64,000 nucleotides of DNA. Origin: Rhizobium sp. CC-YZS058. Its GTDB lineage: Bacteria > Pseudomonadota > Alphaproteobacteria > Rhizobiales > Rhizobiaceae. This document shows, in pieces, positions 54,712-64,000 of the stretch. The first letter of the stretch is position 1, and the number at the start of each line of letters is the position of its first letter. Location of the stretch: the NCBI RefSeq assembly GCF_034720595.1, contig NZ_JAYESJ010000001.1, positions 4,081,501 to 4,145,500 of the forward strand, in the 5' to 3' direction. The translations under genes and the position numbers were made by a program. Below the pieces are notes generated by a model that made no database searches, was not told where the DNA came from, and worked only from the letters and a program-made list of their open reading frames with translations.

Positions 54712-56472
54712 GTGTCACTGTTCCAGATCTATGCGAGAGCCCTGAGTTATCTCGCCGTTCACAAGATGCGGGTCTCCGCGATCGTGATCGCCAACATCAT
54801 CCTGGCGGCTATCACCATCGCCGAGCCGATCCTGTTCGGCCGGATCATCAACGCGATCTCGACCCAGACCTCCGTTACCTCCGACCTGATCCTCTGGGCG
54901 ACGCTCGCTCTGTTCAACACCGTGGCCTTCGTTCTGGTCGCCCGCGAGGCGGACCGGTTGGCGCATACGCGTCGGTCGACCCTGATCACCGAAGCCTTCG
55001 GCCGCATCATCTCCATGCCGCTTTCCTGGCACAGCCAGCGCGGGACCTCCAACGCGCTGCACACCCTGCTGCGCGCTTGCGAAACGCTGTTCGGCCTCTG
55101 GCTCGAATTCATGCGCGAACATCTTTCGACCGCCGTGGCGCTGATGCTGCTGGTGCCGACCGCCTTTGCGATGGACTATCGCCTGTCGCTGGTTCTCGTC
55201 GTCCTCGGCACGCTCTATGTCGTCATCGGCAAGGTCGTCATGGCAAAGACCAAGGACGGCCAAGCCGCCGTCGAGGGTCATTATCACACCGTCTTCGGCC
55301 ATGTGTCGGATGCCATCAGCAACGTGTCGGTCGTGCACAGCTACAACCGCATCGAGGCGGAAACCCGTGAGCTCAAGGCCTATACGCAGCGCCTGATGTC
55401 GGCCCAGCTGCCGGTGCTCGACTGGTGGGCTCTGGCCAGCGGCCTGAACCGCATCGCCTCCGCCCTGTCGATGATGACCATCCTCGTCATCGGTGCCCTG
55501 CTCGTTCAGCGCGGCGAACTGGGTGTCGGCGAAGTCGTGGCCTTCATCGGCTTTGCAAACCTCCTGATCGGCCGTCTCGACCAGATGAAGAACTTCGTCA
55601 ACCAGATCTTCGAAGCCCGTGCCAAGCTGGAAGACTTCTTCCGCCTGGAGGACAGCGTCAAGGACCGCGAAGAGCCGGCCGATACTGCCGCTCTGGACCA
55701 GGTGGCCGGTGATGTCGAATTCCGCGACCTCACCTACCATTTCCCCGGCACCACGGATGGCCTGCATGGCATCAACTTCAAGGTCAAGGCCGGCCAGACG
55801 ATCGCGATCGTCGGTCCGACCGGCTCCGGCAAGACCACGCTGATCAACATGCTGCAGCGTGTCCACGAGCCGACCGCCGGCCAGGTGCTGATCGATGGCG
55901 TCGATGTCTCCACCGTGACCCGCAAGTCGCTGCGCAGCTCGATCGCCACCGTCTTCCAGGATGCCGGCCTGCTCAACCGGTCGATCGCGGACAATATCCG
56001 CCTCGGCCGGGAGGATGCCACGCTGGACGACGTCAAGCAGGCTGCCGAAGCGGCTGCCGCCTCCGGCTTCATCGAAAGCCGCGACACGGGCTACGACACC
56101 CGCGTCGGCGAACGCGGCAACCGCCTCTCCGGCGGCGAGCGCCAGCGTATCGCCATCGCCCGGGCGATCCTGAAGAATGCCCCGATCCTCGTGCTCGACG
56201 AAGCCACCTCGGCGCTCGATGTCGAGACCGAGAACCGGGTGAAGGATGCGATCGACAATCTGCGCAAGGATCGCACCACCTTCATCATCGCCCACCGCCT
56301 GTCGACGGTGCGCGAGGCGGATATGGTGGTCTTCATGGACCACGGCCGCATCGTGGAAATGGGCGGGTTCGACGAACTCAGCCAGTCCAACGGCCGCTTC
56401 GCCGCCCTTCTGCGCGCATCGGGCATCTTGACGGACGAAGACGTCCGCCGCGCCCACGCCGCAGCGGCCTAA
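54712..56472 (+). CDS. ndvA: Cyclic beta-1,2-glucan exporter NdvA/ChvA (ABC half-transporter)
   Basis: 586 residues, normal for NdvA. Six membrane helices in the first 310 residues, then an ABC domain: Walker A GPTGSGKTT (about 368), signature LSGGERQRIAIARA (about 473) and Walker B ILVLDEATSALD (about 492). It exports cyclic beta-1,2-glucan to the periplasm, needed for osmoadaptation and plant interaction in Rhizobiaceae and Brucella. Start GTG 54712 gives MSLFQIYARALSYLAVHK with GAGGGGA upstream. The synthase ndvB/chvB is not in the window. Confidence 0.93.
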   Translation: MSLFQIYARALSYLAVHKMRVSAIVIANIILAAITIAEPILFGRIINAISTQTSVTSDLILWATLALFNTVAFVLVAREADRLAHTRRSTLITEAFGRIISMPLSWHSQRGTSNALHTLLRACETLFGLWLEFMREHLSTAVALMLLVPTAFAMDYRLSLVLVVLGTLYVVIGKVVMAKTKDGQAAVEGHYHTVFGHVSDAISNVSVVHSYNRIEAETRELKAYTQRLMSAQLPVLDWWALASGLNRIASALSMMTILVIGALLVQRGELGVGEVVAFIGFANLLIGRLDQMKNFVNQIFEARAKLEDFFRLEDSVKDREEPADTAALDQVAGDVEFRDLTYHFPGTTDGLHGINFKVKAGQTIAIVGPTGSGKTTLINMLQRVHEPTAGQVLIDGVDVSTVTRKSLRSSIATVFQDAGLLNRSIADNIRLGREDATLDDVKQAAEAAAASGFIESRDTGYDTRVGERGNRLSGGERQRIAIARAILKNAPILVLDEATSALDVETENRVKDAIDNLRKDRTTFIIAHRLSTVREADMVVFMDHGRIVEMGGFDELSQSNGRFAALLRASGILTDEDVRRAHAAAA

Positions 56473-56498
56473 GTCAACGGCATCGGATCAAGACCGAA

Positions 56499-56525
56499 AG
56501 CCTCGCCTGATGGCGGGGCTTTTTG
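56499..56525 (+). terminator. Terminator after ndvA
   Basis: A 9-bp stem with one T-G pair (56499-56507 with 56512-56520), TGAT loop and TTTTT, 27 nt after the stop. Confidence 0.85.
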
Positions 56526-56734
56526 CCGACAGGACTGACGACCTCTCCTCATCGACTGCGCCATGAGGGAGTGGCGATCCGGCGCGACAGAGCACGATCA
56601 GCGTCGCTCTCTCTGTTCCAAACAATACAAGTTTTGATCCCAGGCGTGTTCGCGCGAAGGCGGGATATCACCCGTGACATGCTGGAAGAGCGTTCGCGCA
56701 GAGGATCACGCTGCCCGACAGCCCCTCCCCAATC

Positions 56735-56848
56735 TCACCCCCGCATGGCGGTCACCTCGATCTCGATCGTCATTTCCTAACGGATCAGGGTACGGACGAT
56801 CATCGTGGCGGGGCGGATCTTGCCGAAGGCGCGGCCGGGGAAGACGCC
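56735..56848 (-). pseudogene. C-terminal remnant of a RidA (YjgF)-family gene
   Basis: Read on the minus strand this gives FPGRAFGKIRPATMIVRTLI, then R, an in-frame TAG at 56777-56779, then EMTIEIEVTAMRG and a stop. IRPATxMVV-x-LI-x-x-EMxIEIEVTA is the C-terminal end of Rid/YjgF proteins, enamine/imine deaminases. The N-terminal two thirds is missing: the readable frame meets the stop of the next gene at 56848. The rest of the gap shows no matching sequence in the frames I read. A decayed fragment, probably not expressed. Confidence 0.65.
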
Positions 56849-57198
56849 TATTCGTCGAGCGGCAGCAGGTAGAAGAACACCGGTCCCGGCTTCGGGTCAC
56901 CGCCGTCCAGGCAGATGAACCGCATCGCGCTCGTGCCTGCGCCCGTATCGACGCTCGCCCGACCGTGATAGACGGTCGGGATCGCGAGTTTGCCCACCTT
57001 GCCCTCGTAGCGATCGATGGCGAGGTGGTCCGGGTTGCGGTCGATGCGGATCGTTCCGGTCTGGCCGGAGGCCGCGAGATCCTTCACGCCCAGCGCCTCG
57101 CAGCGATCAAGCGTCCGATCGCTGGCAAGGGCCGAGGCTGGGAGCGAAAGCGCCAGGATGGCGGCAAGCGCGGCGAGGTTCGTCAGTCCAATGCGCAT
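56848..57198 (-). CDS. Hypothetical exported protein
   Basis: 116 residues with a clear signal peptide (MRIGLTNLAALAAILALSLP, cleavage near ASALAS-D), then a small beta-rich domain (GTIRIDRNPDHLAIDRYEGK, AIPTVYHGRASVDTG, MRFICLDGG, VFFYLLPLDE) with two cysteines that could pair. No family is recognised. ATG 57198 is chosen since GAGGGGAC stands 7 nt before it; the ATG five codons upstream overlaps that site. It follows leuD by 59 bp in the same direction, and its stop meets the RidA remnant. Confidence 0.65.
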   Translation of the reverse strand: MRIGLTNLAALAAILALSLPASALASDRTLDRCEALGVKDLAASGQTGTIRIDRNPDHLAIDRYEGKVGKLAIPTVYHGRASVDTGAGTSAMRFICLDGGDPKPGPVFFYLLPLDE

Positions 57199-57257
57199 GG
57201 TCAGTCCCCTCATCAGGGTGAAGGAAAGCGCGTCGCGGCTCGTCTTTCAGCCGCGCA

Positions 57258-57863
57258 TCAGGCCCAGGGACGGGTTTCGGCGATCTTCTGCTCGAAGCTC
57301 GTGATCGACGGAGCCTTCTCCATCGTCAGGCCGATATCGTCGAGGCCGTTCAGCATGCAATGGCGCTTGAAGGCGTCGATCTCGAAGGAGATCTTGCCGC
57401 CGTCCGGACCGGTGATTTCCTGGGCTTCCAGATCGACCGTCAGGACCGCGTTCGCGCCGCGGCTGGCGTCATCCATCAGCTTGTCCAGGTTTTCCGGGCT
57501 GACGACAACCGGCAGAATGCCGTTCTTGAAGCAGTTGTTGTAGAAGATGTCGGCAAAGGAAGTGGAGATCACGCAGCGAATGCCGAAGTCGAGCAGCGCC
57601 CAGGGCGCGTGTTCGCGCGAGGAGCCGCAGCCGAAATTGTCGCCCGCCACCAGGATCTTGGCGTTCTGATAGGCCGGCTTGTTCAGCACGAAGCTTTCGT
57701 TCGGCGTACCGTCCTCGTTGTAGCGCGCTTCGGCGAAAAGGCCGGTGCCGAGCCCGGTGCGCTTGATCGTCTTCAGGTAATCCTTCGGAATGATCATGTC
57801 CGTGTCGATATTGACGACGGGGAGCGGCGCGGCAACGCCGGTGAGCTTGACGAACTTATCCAT
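57258..57863 (-). CDS. leuD: 3-Isopropylmalate dehydratase small subunit LeuD
   Basis: 201 residues, the usual length. [14 protein letters not shown] and [17 protein letters not shown] are the swivelling-domain motifs that complete the active site with LeuC. It isomerises 2- to 3-isopropylmalate in leucine synthesis. leuC is not adjacent, as is common in rhizobia. An exported hypothetical protein gene follows. Confidence 0.96.
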   Translation of the reverse strand: MDKFVKLTGVAAPLPVVNIDTDMIIPKDYLKTIKRTGLGTGLFAEARYNEDGTPNESFVLNKPAYQNAKILVAGDNFGCGSSREHAPWALLDFGIRCVISTSFADIFYNNCFKNGILPVVVSPENLDKLMDDASRGANAVLTVDLEAQEITGPDGGKISFEIDAFKRHCMLNGLDDIGLTMEKAPSITSFEQKIAETRPWA

Positions 57864-58076
57864 GAAACCGGACTTTCGATTGCGACTGGGACGGAGATTT
57901 CGTCAGGCGCTTTACTGCAAAACCGGCCGCAATTGAAGGAAAATCGACGGCTCATGCGGAGCGACCGGCTCCCTGCACCTTTCCATGCCCCTGCGCTGGC
58001 ATAGGTAAGCTCACGCGCGCAGACGAGACCGAGCCGCGGTGTCGTTTGACACGCTGACGCATGGAGGACTTTGCTC

Positions 58077-58628
58077 ATGGGCATTTTCGACAAGATCAAG
58101 GACGCGATTTTCGGCCATCATGCCGGTGGTGCTGCGCACGAGGCCGGCATGGCGCCGAAGCCCGGTGCACAGGCAGGGGCGCCCGCCCCTGTGGATCCGA
58201 TGAAGACCGGGTCGACCGCCTCGACGGCGCCCGCCGCCAATCCTGCGCCGAGCGCGACGCCCGTGCCAAGCCAGACCAGCACGCCCACCTCCACCTCGGC
58301 ACCGGCAAGCCCTGCGCCGACGAGTTCGGCCGGTGCCGGCGCACCGTCCGGCGGCGCGGCGACCCACGGCCCGGTCGATGTGTCCGCCATCCTCGACAAG
58401 GCGGTCAAGGACAAGGGCCAGAAGCTCGACTGGCGCCACTCGATCGTCGACCTGATGAAGGCGCTTGGCATGGAAGCCAGCCTGTCCGAGCGCAAGGAGC
58501 TCGCCCAGGAACTTCACTATGACGGCGACATGAATGATTCCGGCAAGATGAACATGTTCCTGCACAAGGCGCTCTTGAAGCGGCTTTCGGAAAATGGCGG
58601 CACGGTGCCGGCTGATCTGCTCGACTGA
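58077..58628 (+). CDS. DUF3597 domain protein
   Basis: 183 residues: a short N-terminal amphipathic stretch MGIFDKIKDAIFGHHAGG, a long Ala/Pro/Ser/Thr linker (about 20-105), and a C-terminal DUF3597 domain (VDVSAILDKAVKDKGQKLDW, SIVDLMKALGMEASLSERKE, LHYDGDMNDSGKMNMFLHKA). DUF3597 proteins are small and of unknown function; the LMKALGMEASLSERKELAQEL-type helix repeat is shared with some phage and LysM proteins. GGAGGA precedes ATG 58077. Monocistronic. Confidence 0.85.
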   Translation: MGIFDKIKDAIFGHHAGGAAHEAGMAPKPGAQAGAPAPVDPMKTGSTASTAPAANPAPSATPVPSQTSTPTSTSAPASPAPTSSAGAGAPSGGAATHGPVDVSAILDKAVKDKGQKLDWRHSIVDLMKALGMEASLSERKELAQELHYDGDMNDSGKMNMFLHKALLKRLSENGGTVPADLLD

Positions 58629-58748
58629 GTGCGGCGGGGATTGGCCTTCTCTCAAGGCGGCCAAGGCCCTTCCTTCCGCCCCTGCTTCGGCTCATCACCG
58701 CGCGGTCTTCAAGGGTCGCGTGGTGGAGTCACGGCACATGGAGCTCAC

Positions 58749-58773
58749 AAAGGCCGGGAAATCCCGGCCTTTG
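58749..58773. terminator. Bidirectional terminator between DUF3597 gene and ftsK
   Basis: An 11-bp stem (58749-58759 with 58762-58772) with AAA and TTT at the ends, placed between two convergent genes. Confidence 0.8.
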
Positions 58774-58798
58774 TCGTTAAAAGTGCGGCGGAAGGCGT

Positions 58799-61627
58799 TC
58801 AGTCCTCGCTCTCGACCGTCTCGATCGCGTCACGGCCGACGGCGCTGATGATGGAGCGCTTGCCGACATGGTTGGCCGCACCGACCAAGCCTTCCTGCTC
58901 CATCCGCTCGACAAGCGAGGCGGCGCGGTTGTAGCCGATCTGCAGGCGGCGCTGGATGTAGGAGGTCGAGCACTTCTTGTCGCGCAGCACCACCTTGACG
59001 GCCTTCTCATACAGGTCCTGGGCATCGTCTTCGCCCATCGAGGTCTTGTCGAAGACGGCGGCATCCTCTTCGGCCGCGTCGTCCACCTCGTCCGCATCCT
59101 CGGTGACGGTGCCGAGATATTCCGGACGGCCCTGGGCTTTGAGATGCGTGACGACCTTTTCCACCTCCTCGTCGGAGACGAAGGGGCCATGGACGCGGGC
59201 GATGCGGCCGCCGCCGATCATGTGCAGCATGTCGCCCTGACCGAGCAGGTGTTCGGCCCCCTGCTCGCCGAGGATCGTGCGGCTGTCGATCTTGGACGTG
59301 ACCTGGAAGGAGATGCGGGTCGGGAAGTTCGCCTTGATCGTGCCGGTGATGACGTCGACCGAAGGGCGCTGGGTGGCCATGATCAGGTGGATGCCGGCCG
59401 CCCGCGCCATCTGTGCCAGGCGCTGGATCGCCCCTTCGATCTCCTTGCCCGCCACCATCATCAGGTCGGCCATCTCGTCGACGATGATGACGATATAGGG
59501 CATGGGCGCGAGATCGAGCGCCTGCTCCTCATAGACCGGCTCGCCGGTCGAGCGGTCGAAGCCGGTCTGCACATTGGCATAGACCGTCTCGCCCTTCGCC
59601 CGTGCAGTGGCCGCCCGGCTGTTATAGCCGTCGATGTTGCGCACGCCGAGGCGCGACATCTTGCGATAGCGCTCCTCCATTTCGCGCACGGCCCATTTCA
59701 GCGCCATGACCGCCTTCTTCGGGTCGGTGACGACCGGGGTCAGGAGATGCGGGATGCCGTCGTAGATCGACAGCTCCAGCATCTTCGGATCGACCATGAT
59801 AAGCCGGCACTCTTCCGGCTTCAGCCGGTAGAGCAGCGACAGGATCATCGTGTTGATCGCGACCGATTTGCCGGAGCCCGTGGTGCCGGCCACCAAGAGA
59901 TGCGGCATCTTGGCGAGCTCGGCCACGACAGGCTCGCCGCCGATCGTCTTGCCGAGGCAGAGCGGCAACTTGAACTTCGTTTCCTCATAGCTGATCGATT
60001 CGATCATCTCGCGGAAATAGACCGTCTCGCGCACCGGGTTCGGCAGTTCGATGCCGATGACATTGCGGCCGGGAACGACCGCGACGCGGGCCGAGAGCGC
60101 CGACATGGAGCGGGCGATATCATCGGAAAGACCGATGACGCGCGAGGATTTCACGCCGGGCGCCGGCTCGAATTCATAAAGTGTCACGACCGGACCCGGG
60201 CGCACGTCGATGATTTCGCCGCGCACGCCGAAATCCTCGAGCACGCTTTCGAGAAGCCCGGCGCTTTGCTCCAGGGCCTCCTGCGACATGGAGGTGGTTT
60301 CCTGGATCGGCGGGTCCTGCAGGAGATCGACCGGCGGCATCTCGTAGCCTTCGATCTCGCCGATCTCTGCCAGTTCGATCGCCTTGGCGGCAGCCGTCAG
60401 CTGGGCATTGGGCGTCAGGCGGCTGGCTACGACCTGGGCAGCGCGGATCCGCGGCTTGGGTGGCGGAGCGAGCACGGGCTCGGGCACCGTCTCGAGGATC
60501 GGCTCAGGTGAAGCATCGACAGGTATATCCAATTGGGTCGGCTCGCTTGCCTCTGCCTGGGTGCATTCGACGGTGGTCTCGGCCGGCGCGCTCAAGGCTG
60601 CCCGGATCGGGCCGACGCTCACTTCCCGATAAAGCGCGGTGACCGAATCCGGCAGAACACGGAATTCTAGCTCATGTGCCGCGTGCGAGGCCGGAGCCGG
60701 CGGGGCCGGCAGGATGATCGGTGCCACGACCGGCTCCGTTTCATCGACGCTCGGAGCGACCACCGAGAGACGGTGAATGACGGGCGGGAGCGCCGGGGCC
60801 GCGCGCGGCGCTTCGTCCAGGCCCGGATCCTCCTCATGGGTGGCGAGCAGGGTTTCGAAGAACAAGGCGTCGTTAAGAACGGTCGAGAAGGCAAGGGGCA
60901 TGGGCAGTGTCGGTCTATCCTGCGGCGAAACCGCATGCGAGGTCTGAAGAAAATCCGCGGCCGGTCCGGCCACGGGCGAAACCGGGACAGGCCCGGTCGG
61001 CTGCGGGGCAGCCGGCATCGAAGCGGCGGCTGCCTCTGCTACTGGCTCGGGCGCGCGGAGCGCGTCGTAGGGAGGCGGCCCAGCGACCGGCGGGGCAGCG
61101 ACCGGCGGGGCCAGGCTGTGCGTTTCAGAAAATTCGCGGCGCAGGCGCAGCGCCAGGGCGAGCGCGCCGCGCGCCGCTTCATATTCGGATTCGATGCGCT
61201 CGGGCTGCGCCGGCTCGTCCGTCAGCGGCAGGGCCTCATGTTCGATGACGGTGGGCTCTGCAGCTTGCGGCGGTTCCACCAGCTGCACCACAGGCTGGGG
61301 CGGGGCAGGGTTGACCTCCACCATCTCGTGCTCGACGGCTTTCGGGCGGGTGCGGCGCGGAAAGGCGCTTTCCGGCGTGCGGGTGAACCGCACATTGGGA
61401 CCGATGACGAAATTGCTCTGCCAGATCGGCGCCACCATGCGCCCTTCGATCTCGCCGGCTGCCATCTCGTCGGCATTCTGCGCGCCGGTCTGGTGGCCGG
61501 GCGGCTGTAGCGTTTCGGGGGTGCCATAGATGCGCTTGCGAGGCTCCGCGCGCGGCGGGGAGAGCTCTGCCGCCGGATCGCTCGTGGTGTCGAAACCATG
61601 GGGGTGATTCGTTCGGGATAGACGCAT
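58799..61627 (-). CDS. ftsK: DNA translocase FtsK without transmembrane anchor
   Basis: 942 residues. The C-terminal half is a full FtsK motor: alpha/beta domains with Walker [14 protein letters not shown] (Lys587), Walker [26 protein letters not shown], and gamma winged helix ([20 protein letters not shown]) that reads KOPS sites. The N-terminal 430 residues are Pro/Ala/Glu-rich with no membrane helix, unlike canonical FtsK. Rhizobia often have two FtsK paralogues, one soluble; this matches the soluble type. ATG 61627 is used; a TTG 17 codons upstream is less likely. Confidence 0.9.
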   Translation of the reverse strand: MRLSRTNHPHGFDTTSDPAAELSPPRAEPRKRIYGTPETLQPPGHQTGAQNADEMAAGEIEGRMVAPIWQSNFVIGPNVRFTRTPESAFPRRTRPKAVEHEMVEVNPAPPQPVVQLVEPPQAAEPTVIEHEALPLTDEPAQPERIESEYEAARGALALALRLRREFSETHSLAPPVAAPPVAGPPPYDALRAPEPVAEAAAASMPAAPQPTGPVPVSPVAGPAADFLQTSHAVSPQDRPTLPMPLAFSTVLNDALFFETLLATHEEDPGLDEAPRAAPALPPVIHRLSVVAPSVDETEPVVAPIILPAPPAPASHAAHELEFRVLPDSVTALYREVSVGPIRAALSAPAETTVECTQAEASEPTQLDIPVDASPEPILETVPEPVLAPPPKPRIRAAQVVASRLTPNAQLTAAAKAIELAEIGEIEGYEMPPVDLLQDPPIQETTSMSQEALEQSAGLLESVLEDFGVRGEIIDVRPGPVVTLYEFEPAPGVKSSRVIGLSDDIARSMSALSARVAVVPGRNVIGIELPNPVRETVYFREMIESISYEETKFKLPLCLGKTIGGEPVVAELAKMPHLLVAGTTGSGKSVAINTMILSLLYRLKPEECRLIMVDPKMLELSIYDGIPHLLTPVVTDPKKAVMALKWAVREMEERYRKMSRLGVRNIDGYNSRAATARAKGETVYANVQTGFDRSTGEPVYEEQALDLAPMPYIVIIVDEMADLMMVAGKEIEGAIQRLAQMARAAGIHLIMATQRPSVDVITGTIKANFPTRISFQVTSKIDSRTILGEQGAEHLLGQGDMLHMIGGGRIARVHGPFVSDEEVEKVVTHLKAQGRPEYLGTVTEDADEVDDAAEEDAAVFDKTSMGEDDAQDLYEKAVKVVLRDKKCSTSYIQRRLQIGYNRAASLVERMEQEGLVGAANHVGKRSIISAVGRDAIETVESED

Positions 61628-61909
61628 GGGGAACCCTGGTACTGGAGACAAAGCGGGACGAAAGCCCCATCCCTTCAATAGAAAATAAAGGTTAACCGCC
61701 CCTTTCCGCGCTGGGGAAGGGAAGGCTCCGCCGGACCATGGATGACGAGCTAAAGTGATGCAGGAAAACGCATTTTAGCCTGCTCTAGGGCTTTTGAAAA
61801 AGTGGGAGGGTTGCGGAACTGGCCGGAGGGTGTCACGTTTGGTGGACCGGCGGAGAGTGTATGGCGCAGCCGCCGGCGAACCTGAAACCGAAGTTGAAAG
61901 GACACGCAG

Positions 61910-62308
61910 ATGAACAATCTCCTGCCCGAACTTCATGAGGGCCATGCCCCGATCGCCCTGCACCAGCTCTTCCGCGATTCGCTCGATCTCTATGACGATT
62001 GGGACGGGGCGAGCGAGGCACCGGCGATCTACCATGAGGGTTCCCTGATCCCGATCGCCATGGTGTTCGGTCACATGCGCGGCTGCACGGATATTCTTCC
62101 GCAAAGCCAGAAGGCGCTGGTGACCGTGCAGCTGACCAAACCGTGGTCCAGCGAAGGACCGACGGACGATATGACCGTTTCGACAGCCGCCCGCATCATG
62201 AGTCTCGCCATGCGCAAGCGTCTGGCCCGCTCCGGCCGCAGCGAGATGAATGCCTTTCTCCGCAAGATGGAGCGTCGTCAGTCCCACCGCGTCACGCGGG
62301 ACGCCTGA
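61910..62308 (+). CDS. Hypothetical protein, acidic N-terminus and basic C-terminus
   Basis: 132 residues (MNNLLPELHEGHAPIALHQL, then YDDWDGASEAPAIYHEGSLI). The first half is acidic; the last 40 residues are rich in Arg and Lys (SLAMRKRLARSGRSEMNAFL). No signal peptide, membrane helix or known family. AAAGGA precedes the ATG by 8 nt and codon use resembles its neighbours, so it is likely real. A GC-rich stem (62315-62322 with 62330-62337) follows without a T run. Confidence 0.65.
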   Translation: MNNLLPELHEGHAPIALHQLFRDSLDLYDDWDGASEAPAIYHEGSLIPIAMVFGHMRGCTDILPQSQKALVTVQLTKPWSSEGPTDDMTVSTAARIMSLAMRKRLARSGRSEMNAFLRKMERRQSHRVTRDA

Positions 62309-62390
62309 CGGCTCGGGGGCCGACACGCGCGGCCCCCGCATTGCGACTGAACCTGTGCCGAAACAGGGCTTGGAAGTGACAAGGTTTGAC

Positions 62391-62404
62391 CTTCGTTAAC
62401 GAAG
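62391..62404. promoter_or_regulatory. 14-bp perfect palindrome, candidate operator
   Basis: CTTCGTTAACGAAG lies in the gap before the FAD-protein gene, just after a TTGACC (62387-62392) that could be a -35. Perfect 14-bp palindromes occur a few times per window by chance, so this is weak. Confidence 0.25.
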
Positions 62405-62549
62405 TGTGAAAACGGCTTGAAGCTTTTGTGACCTCGTGGTCTAATTTCTCCCAGAGGACGAATACCGCATACTTGTAGCAGTCGTGAGGGCCGGTCGTCG
62501 GGGACCGGTGTCTGGTCAACGATCCGGCCGTGAGGCAGGGAGGCAGGAT

Positions 62550-63947
62550 ATGTCGGTTCACGATCTAACGGCGTCCGCGCGCGGCCGCCAGAATGCGCCG
62601 CTCCAGATTGCGGTCGTCGGCCGCGGCTTTTCCGGGCTGATGAGCGCCATCGCGCTCCTGAACACGCTTGGACGCCCGTTCGAGCTCAGCCTGTTCGACC
62701 CGTCACCGGCGATCAGCGGCGGCCAGGCGCTGGCCGGCGCACGCTCCACCGAGATCTTGAACAGCCGCGCCCGCGATCTCTCGGTCTGCGACGGCGAGCC
62801 TAAGGATTTCACCCGCTGGCTGCAGGCCAATGGTCCGTTTCGCGATGCCGTCTCGGCGGCCATTCCGGGTTTCGGGCAGATCTTCGTGCCCAAGGCCATC
62901 TTTAGCGATTACGTTTATCAACGCTTCTCCGAGGCGCTGGCAAAGCGGCGCGATGTCAGCGTGCGCATGGCCGACGACGTCGCCATCGGTCTTGCCCGCG
63001 AGGAAGACGGCCGGTTCCGTTTGTCCTTCGAAGACGGCAAGGCGCTCAGCTGCGACGATGTCATTCTGGCCACCGGCTACGGGCTGAAGGCGCAGACGGT
63101 GGAGATCGCCCGGGCGCTTGCCGCCGACATGCAGGCTGCGCAGTCGGACGAGACTCATGTCGTGGTGCTCGGCAGCGGGCTCCGCGCCGTCGATCAGGTG
63201 ATGCAGCTGCGCGATGCGGGGTTCGCCGGGCGGATTTCCATTCTGTCGCGACGCGGTTTCCTGCCGCAACCGCATACGCGGCTTGCCGCCGACTCGGTCT
63301 TCCCCACCCAGCCCATGCCGTCCAAGCTGCGCCACATCCTGCGCTTCGTGCGCGAGGCCTGCCAGGAGGCGGAGGAGAACGGCTGGAGCTGGCAGGCGGC
63401 CATGAACGGCCTGCGCAAGCGCGCGCGGTCGCTCTGGTCCTCCCTGCCGCCGAGCGAGAAACGCCAGTTCAACCGGCATCTGCGCTCGTTATACGATGCG
63501 CACCGAAACCGGCTGCCCGCCGATGTCCACGCCCGGCTGGAGCGTGAACTGGCCGGCGGCCAGACCGTGCTGCGTCGCGGAACCGCCCTTGGCCTTGCGC
63601 AGGGCGGGCTTACCGTCCGGTGGGCGGGCGAACAGGGCGAAAGCCATTTTGCCGCCGATCGTGTCATCGATTCGCGCTGCCTGGCCGCCGATCTCGATGT
63701 GCCGGTGGTGGCCGCCGCGTTGCAGGACGGGCTTGCAGTTGCCGACGAGCTGATGCTCGGCCTCTCCGTCAATCCGACCGGGGAGCTGCTCGATGCCCGA
63801 GGGCGTCCGCTCGGCCTGTTCGCCATCGGCCCGCTCGGCCTCGGCTCGCTGCCGGATATCGATCTCGTGCCGGAAATCGTCACCCAGACCTATGCTGCGG
63901 CTGCGCTCATCGACCAGCGCTCACGCCCCCAGCTGCAGGCGGTCTGA
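62550..63947 (+). CDS. FAD/NAD(P)-binding protein (NAD_binding_9 type)
   Basis: 465 residues. The dinucleotide motif VVGRGFSGLMSAIAL opens the protein (about 23-37) and DDVILATGYG and VVVLGSGLRAVDQVMQLRD follow, typical of FAD/NAD(P)-binding proteins of the HcgX/YdhS-like group. The substrate and reaction are unknown. GGAGGCAGGAT lies right before ATG 62550. It reaches 53 bp from the window end, where nothing further is seen. Confidence 0.83.
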   Translation: MSVHDLTASARGRQNAPLQIAVVGRGFSGLMSAIALLNTLGRPFELSLFDPSPAISGGQALAGARSTEILNSRARDLSVCDGEPKDFTRWLQANGPFRDAVSAAIPGFGQIFVPKAIFSDYVYQRFSEALAKRRDVSVRMADDVAIGLAREEDGRFRLSFEDGKALSCDDVILATGYGLKAQTVEIARALAADMQAAQSDETHVVVLGSGLRAVDQVMQLRDAGFAGRISILSRRGFLPQPHTRLAADSVFPTQPMPSKLRHILRFVREACQEAEENGWSWQAAMNGLRKRARSLWSSLPPSEKRQFNRHLRSLYDAHRNRLPADVHARLERELAGGQTVLRRGTALGLAQGGLTVRWAGEQGESHFAADRVIDSRCLAADLDVPVVAAALQDGLAVADELMLGLSVNPTGELLDARGRPLGLFAIGPLGLGSLPDIDLVPEIVTQTYAAAALIDQRSRPQLQAV

Positions 63948-64000
63948 GAGCGTCGCTTCCCGCCACGCCATCATTCCGCTGTCGTGCGAACAGCCGATCA

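Noticed and set aside
62315..62337. GC-rich stem after the 132-residue hypothetical gene as a terminator
   Set aside because: The 8-bp stem is good but no T run follows; it may still be a pause site.
1..64000. CRISPR arrays, insertion sequences, prophage, tRNA or rRNA genes
   Set aside because: No spaced direct-repeat arrays, transposase or integrase reading frames, or cloverleaf sequences were found on reading through; a tRNA or repeat scan by program would be the decisive test.

Overview
The window is GC-rich, densely coded chromosomal DNA of an alphaproteobacterium, most likely Rhizobiaceae (Rhizobium/Agrobacterium/Sinorhizobium group). The reasons are the cyclic beta-1,2-glucan exporter NdvA, a CarD/FdxA/S4/SUV3-like helicase block, a phaA-phaB/phaR locus, an IalB-type protein, a DUF475 TerC relative, and a GTTC-N7-GTTC LexA box of the alphaproteobacterial type. 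The gene set (phaAB, phaR, rpmF, mtgA, ispA, ispG, pyc, ndvA, leuD, ftsK) is that of a core rhizobial chromosome arm. I see no prophage, insertion sequence, CRISPR array, rRNA or tRNA gene.

Layout. 1-3.2 kb: start of a class II aldolase gene, a DMT permease, a DUF475/TerC membrane protein and a 53-residue orphan. 3.4-10 kb: a tripartite tricarboxylate transporter operon (tctCBA), an unaccompanied periplasmic binding protein and a divergent TctD/TctE two-component pair. 9.97-10.14 kb: two related, mutually inverted palindromic elements; the first supplies the tctE stop codon and the second ends at the acuI ribosome binding site. 10-15.2 kb: acuI, an M24 peptidase, and an operon of a radical SAM DNA-repair protein and a UdgX cross-linking uracil-DNA binding protein, headed by a LexA box on what looks like a leaderless promoter. 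15.3-23.6 kb: PfpI/DJ-1 and PPOX stress proteins with a parS-like site between them, an EmrAB-type pump, a CitE-like lyase, a zincin, a divergent polysaccharide deacetylase, rppH and an orphan ECF sigma factor.

24-34.7 kb: ialB, rlmN with two tiny membrane proteins coupled behind it, a LysE exporter, tenA, argG, a Bcr/CflA pump, an M3 oligopeptidase and typA. 34.8-40.1 kb: the block carD, fdxA, hslR-like and SUV3-like helicase, all leftward. 40.3-43.3 kb: PHA synthesis (phaB, phaA, divergent phaR) and rpmF. 43.5-50.6 kb: a GST, mtgA, ispA, ispG, an MFS permease with a DeoR regulator, and lrgAB. 50.7-58.6 kb: pyruvate carboxylase, ndvA, a decayed RidA-family remnant, an unknown exported protein, leuD and a DUF3597 protein. 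58.8-64 kb: an FtsK translocase without a membrane anchor, an unknown 132-residue protein and an FAD/NAD-binding protein.

Functionally most of the window is housekeeping: central carbon metabolism, carbon storage, isoprenoids, cell envelope, RNA turnover and translation. The points most worth following are the paired palindromes, the LexA-controlled UdgX operon, the parS-like site, the rlmN-linked micro-membrane proteins and the RidA remnant.
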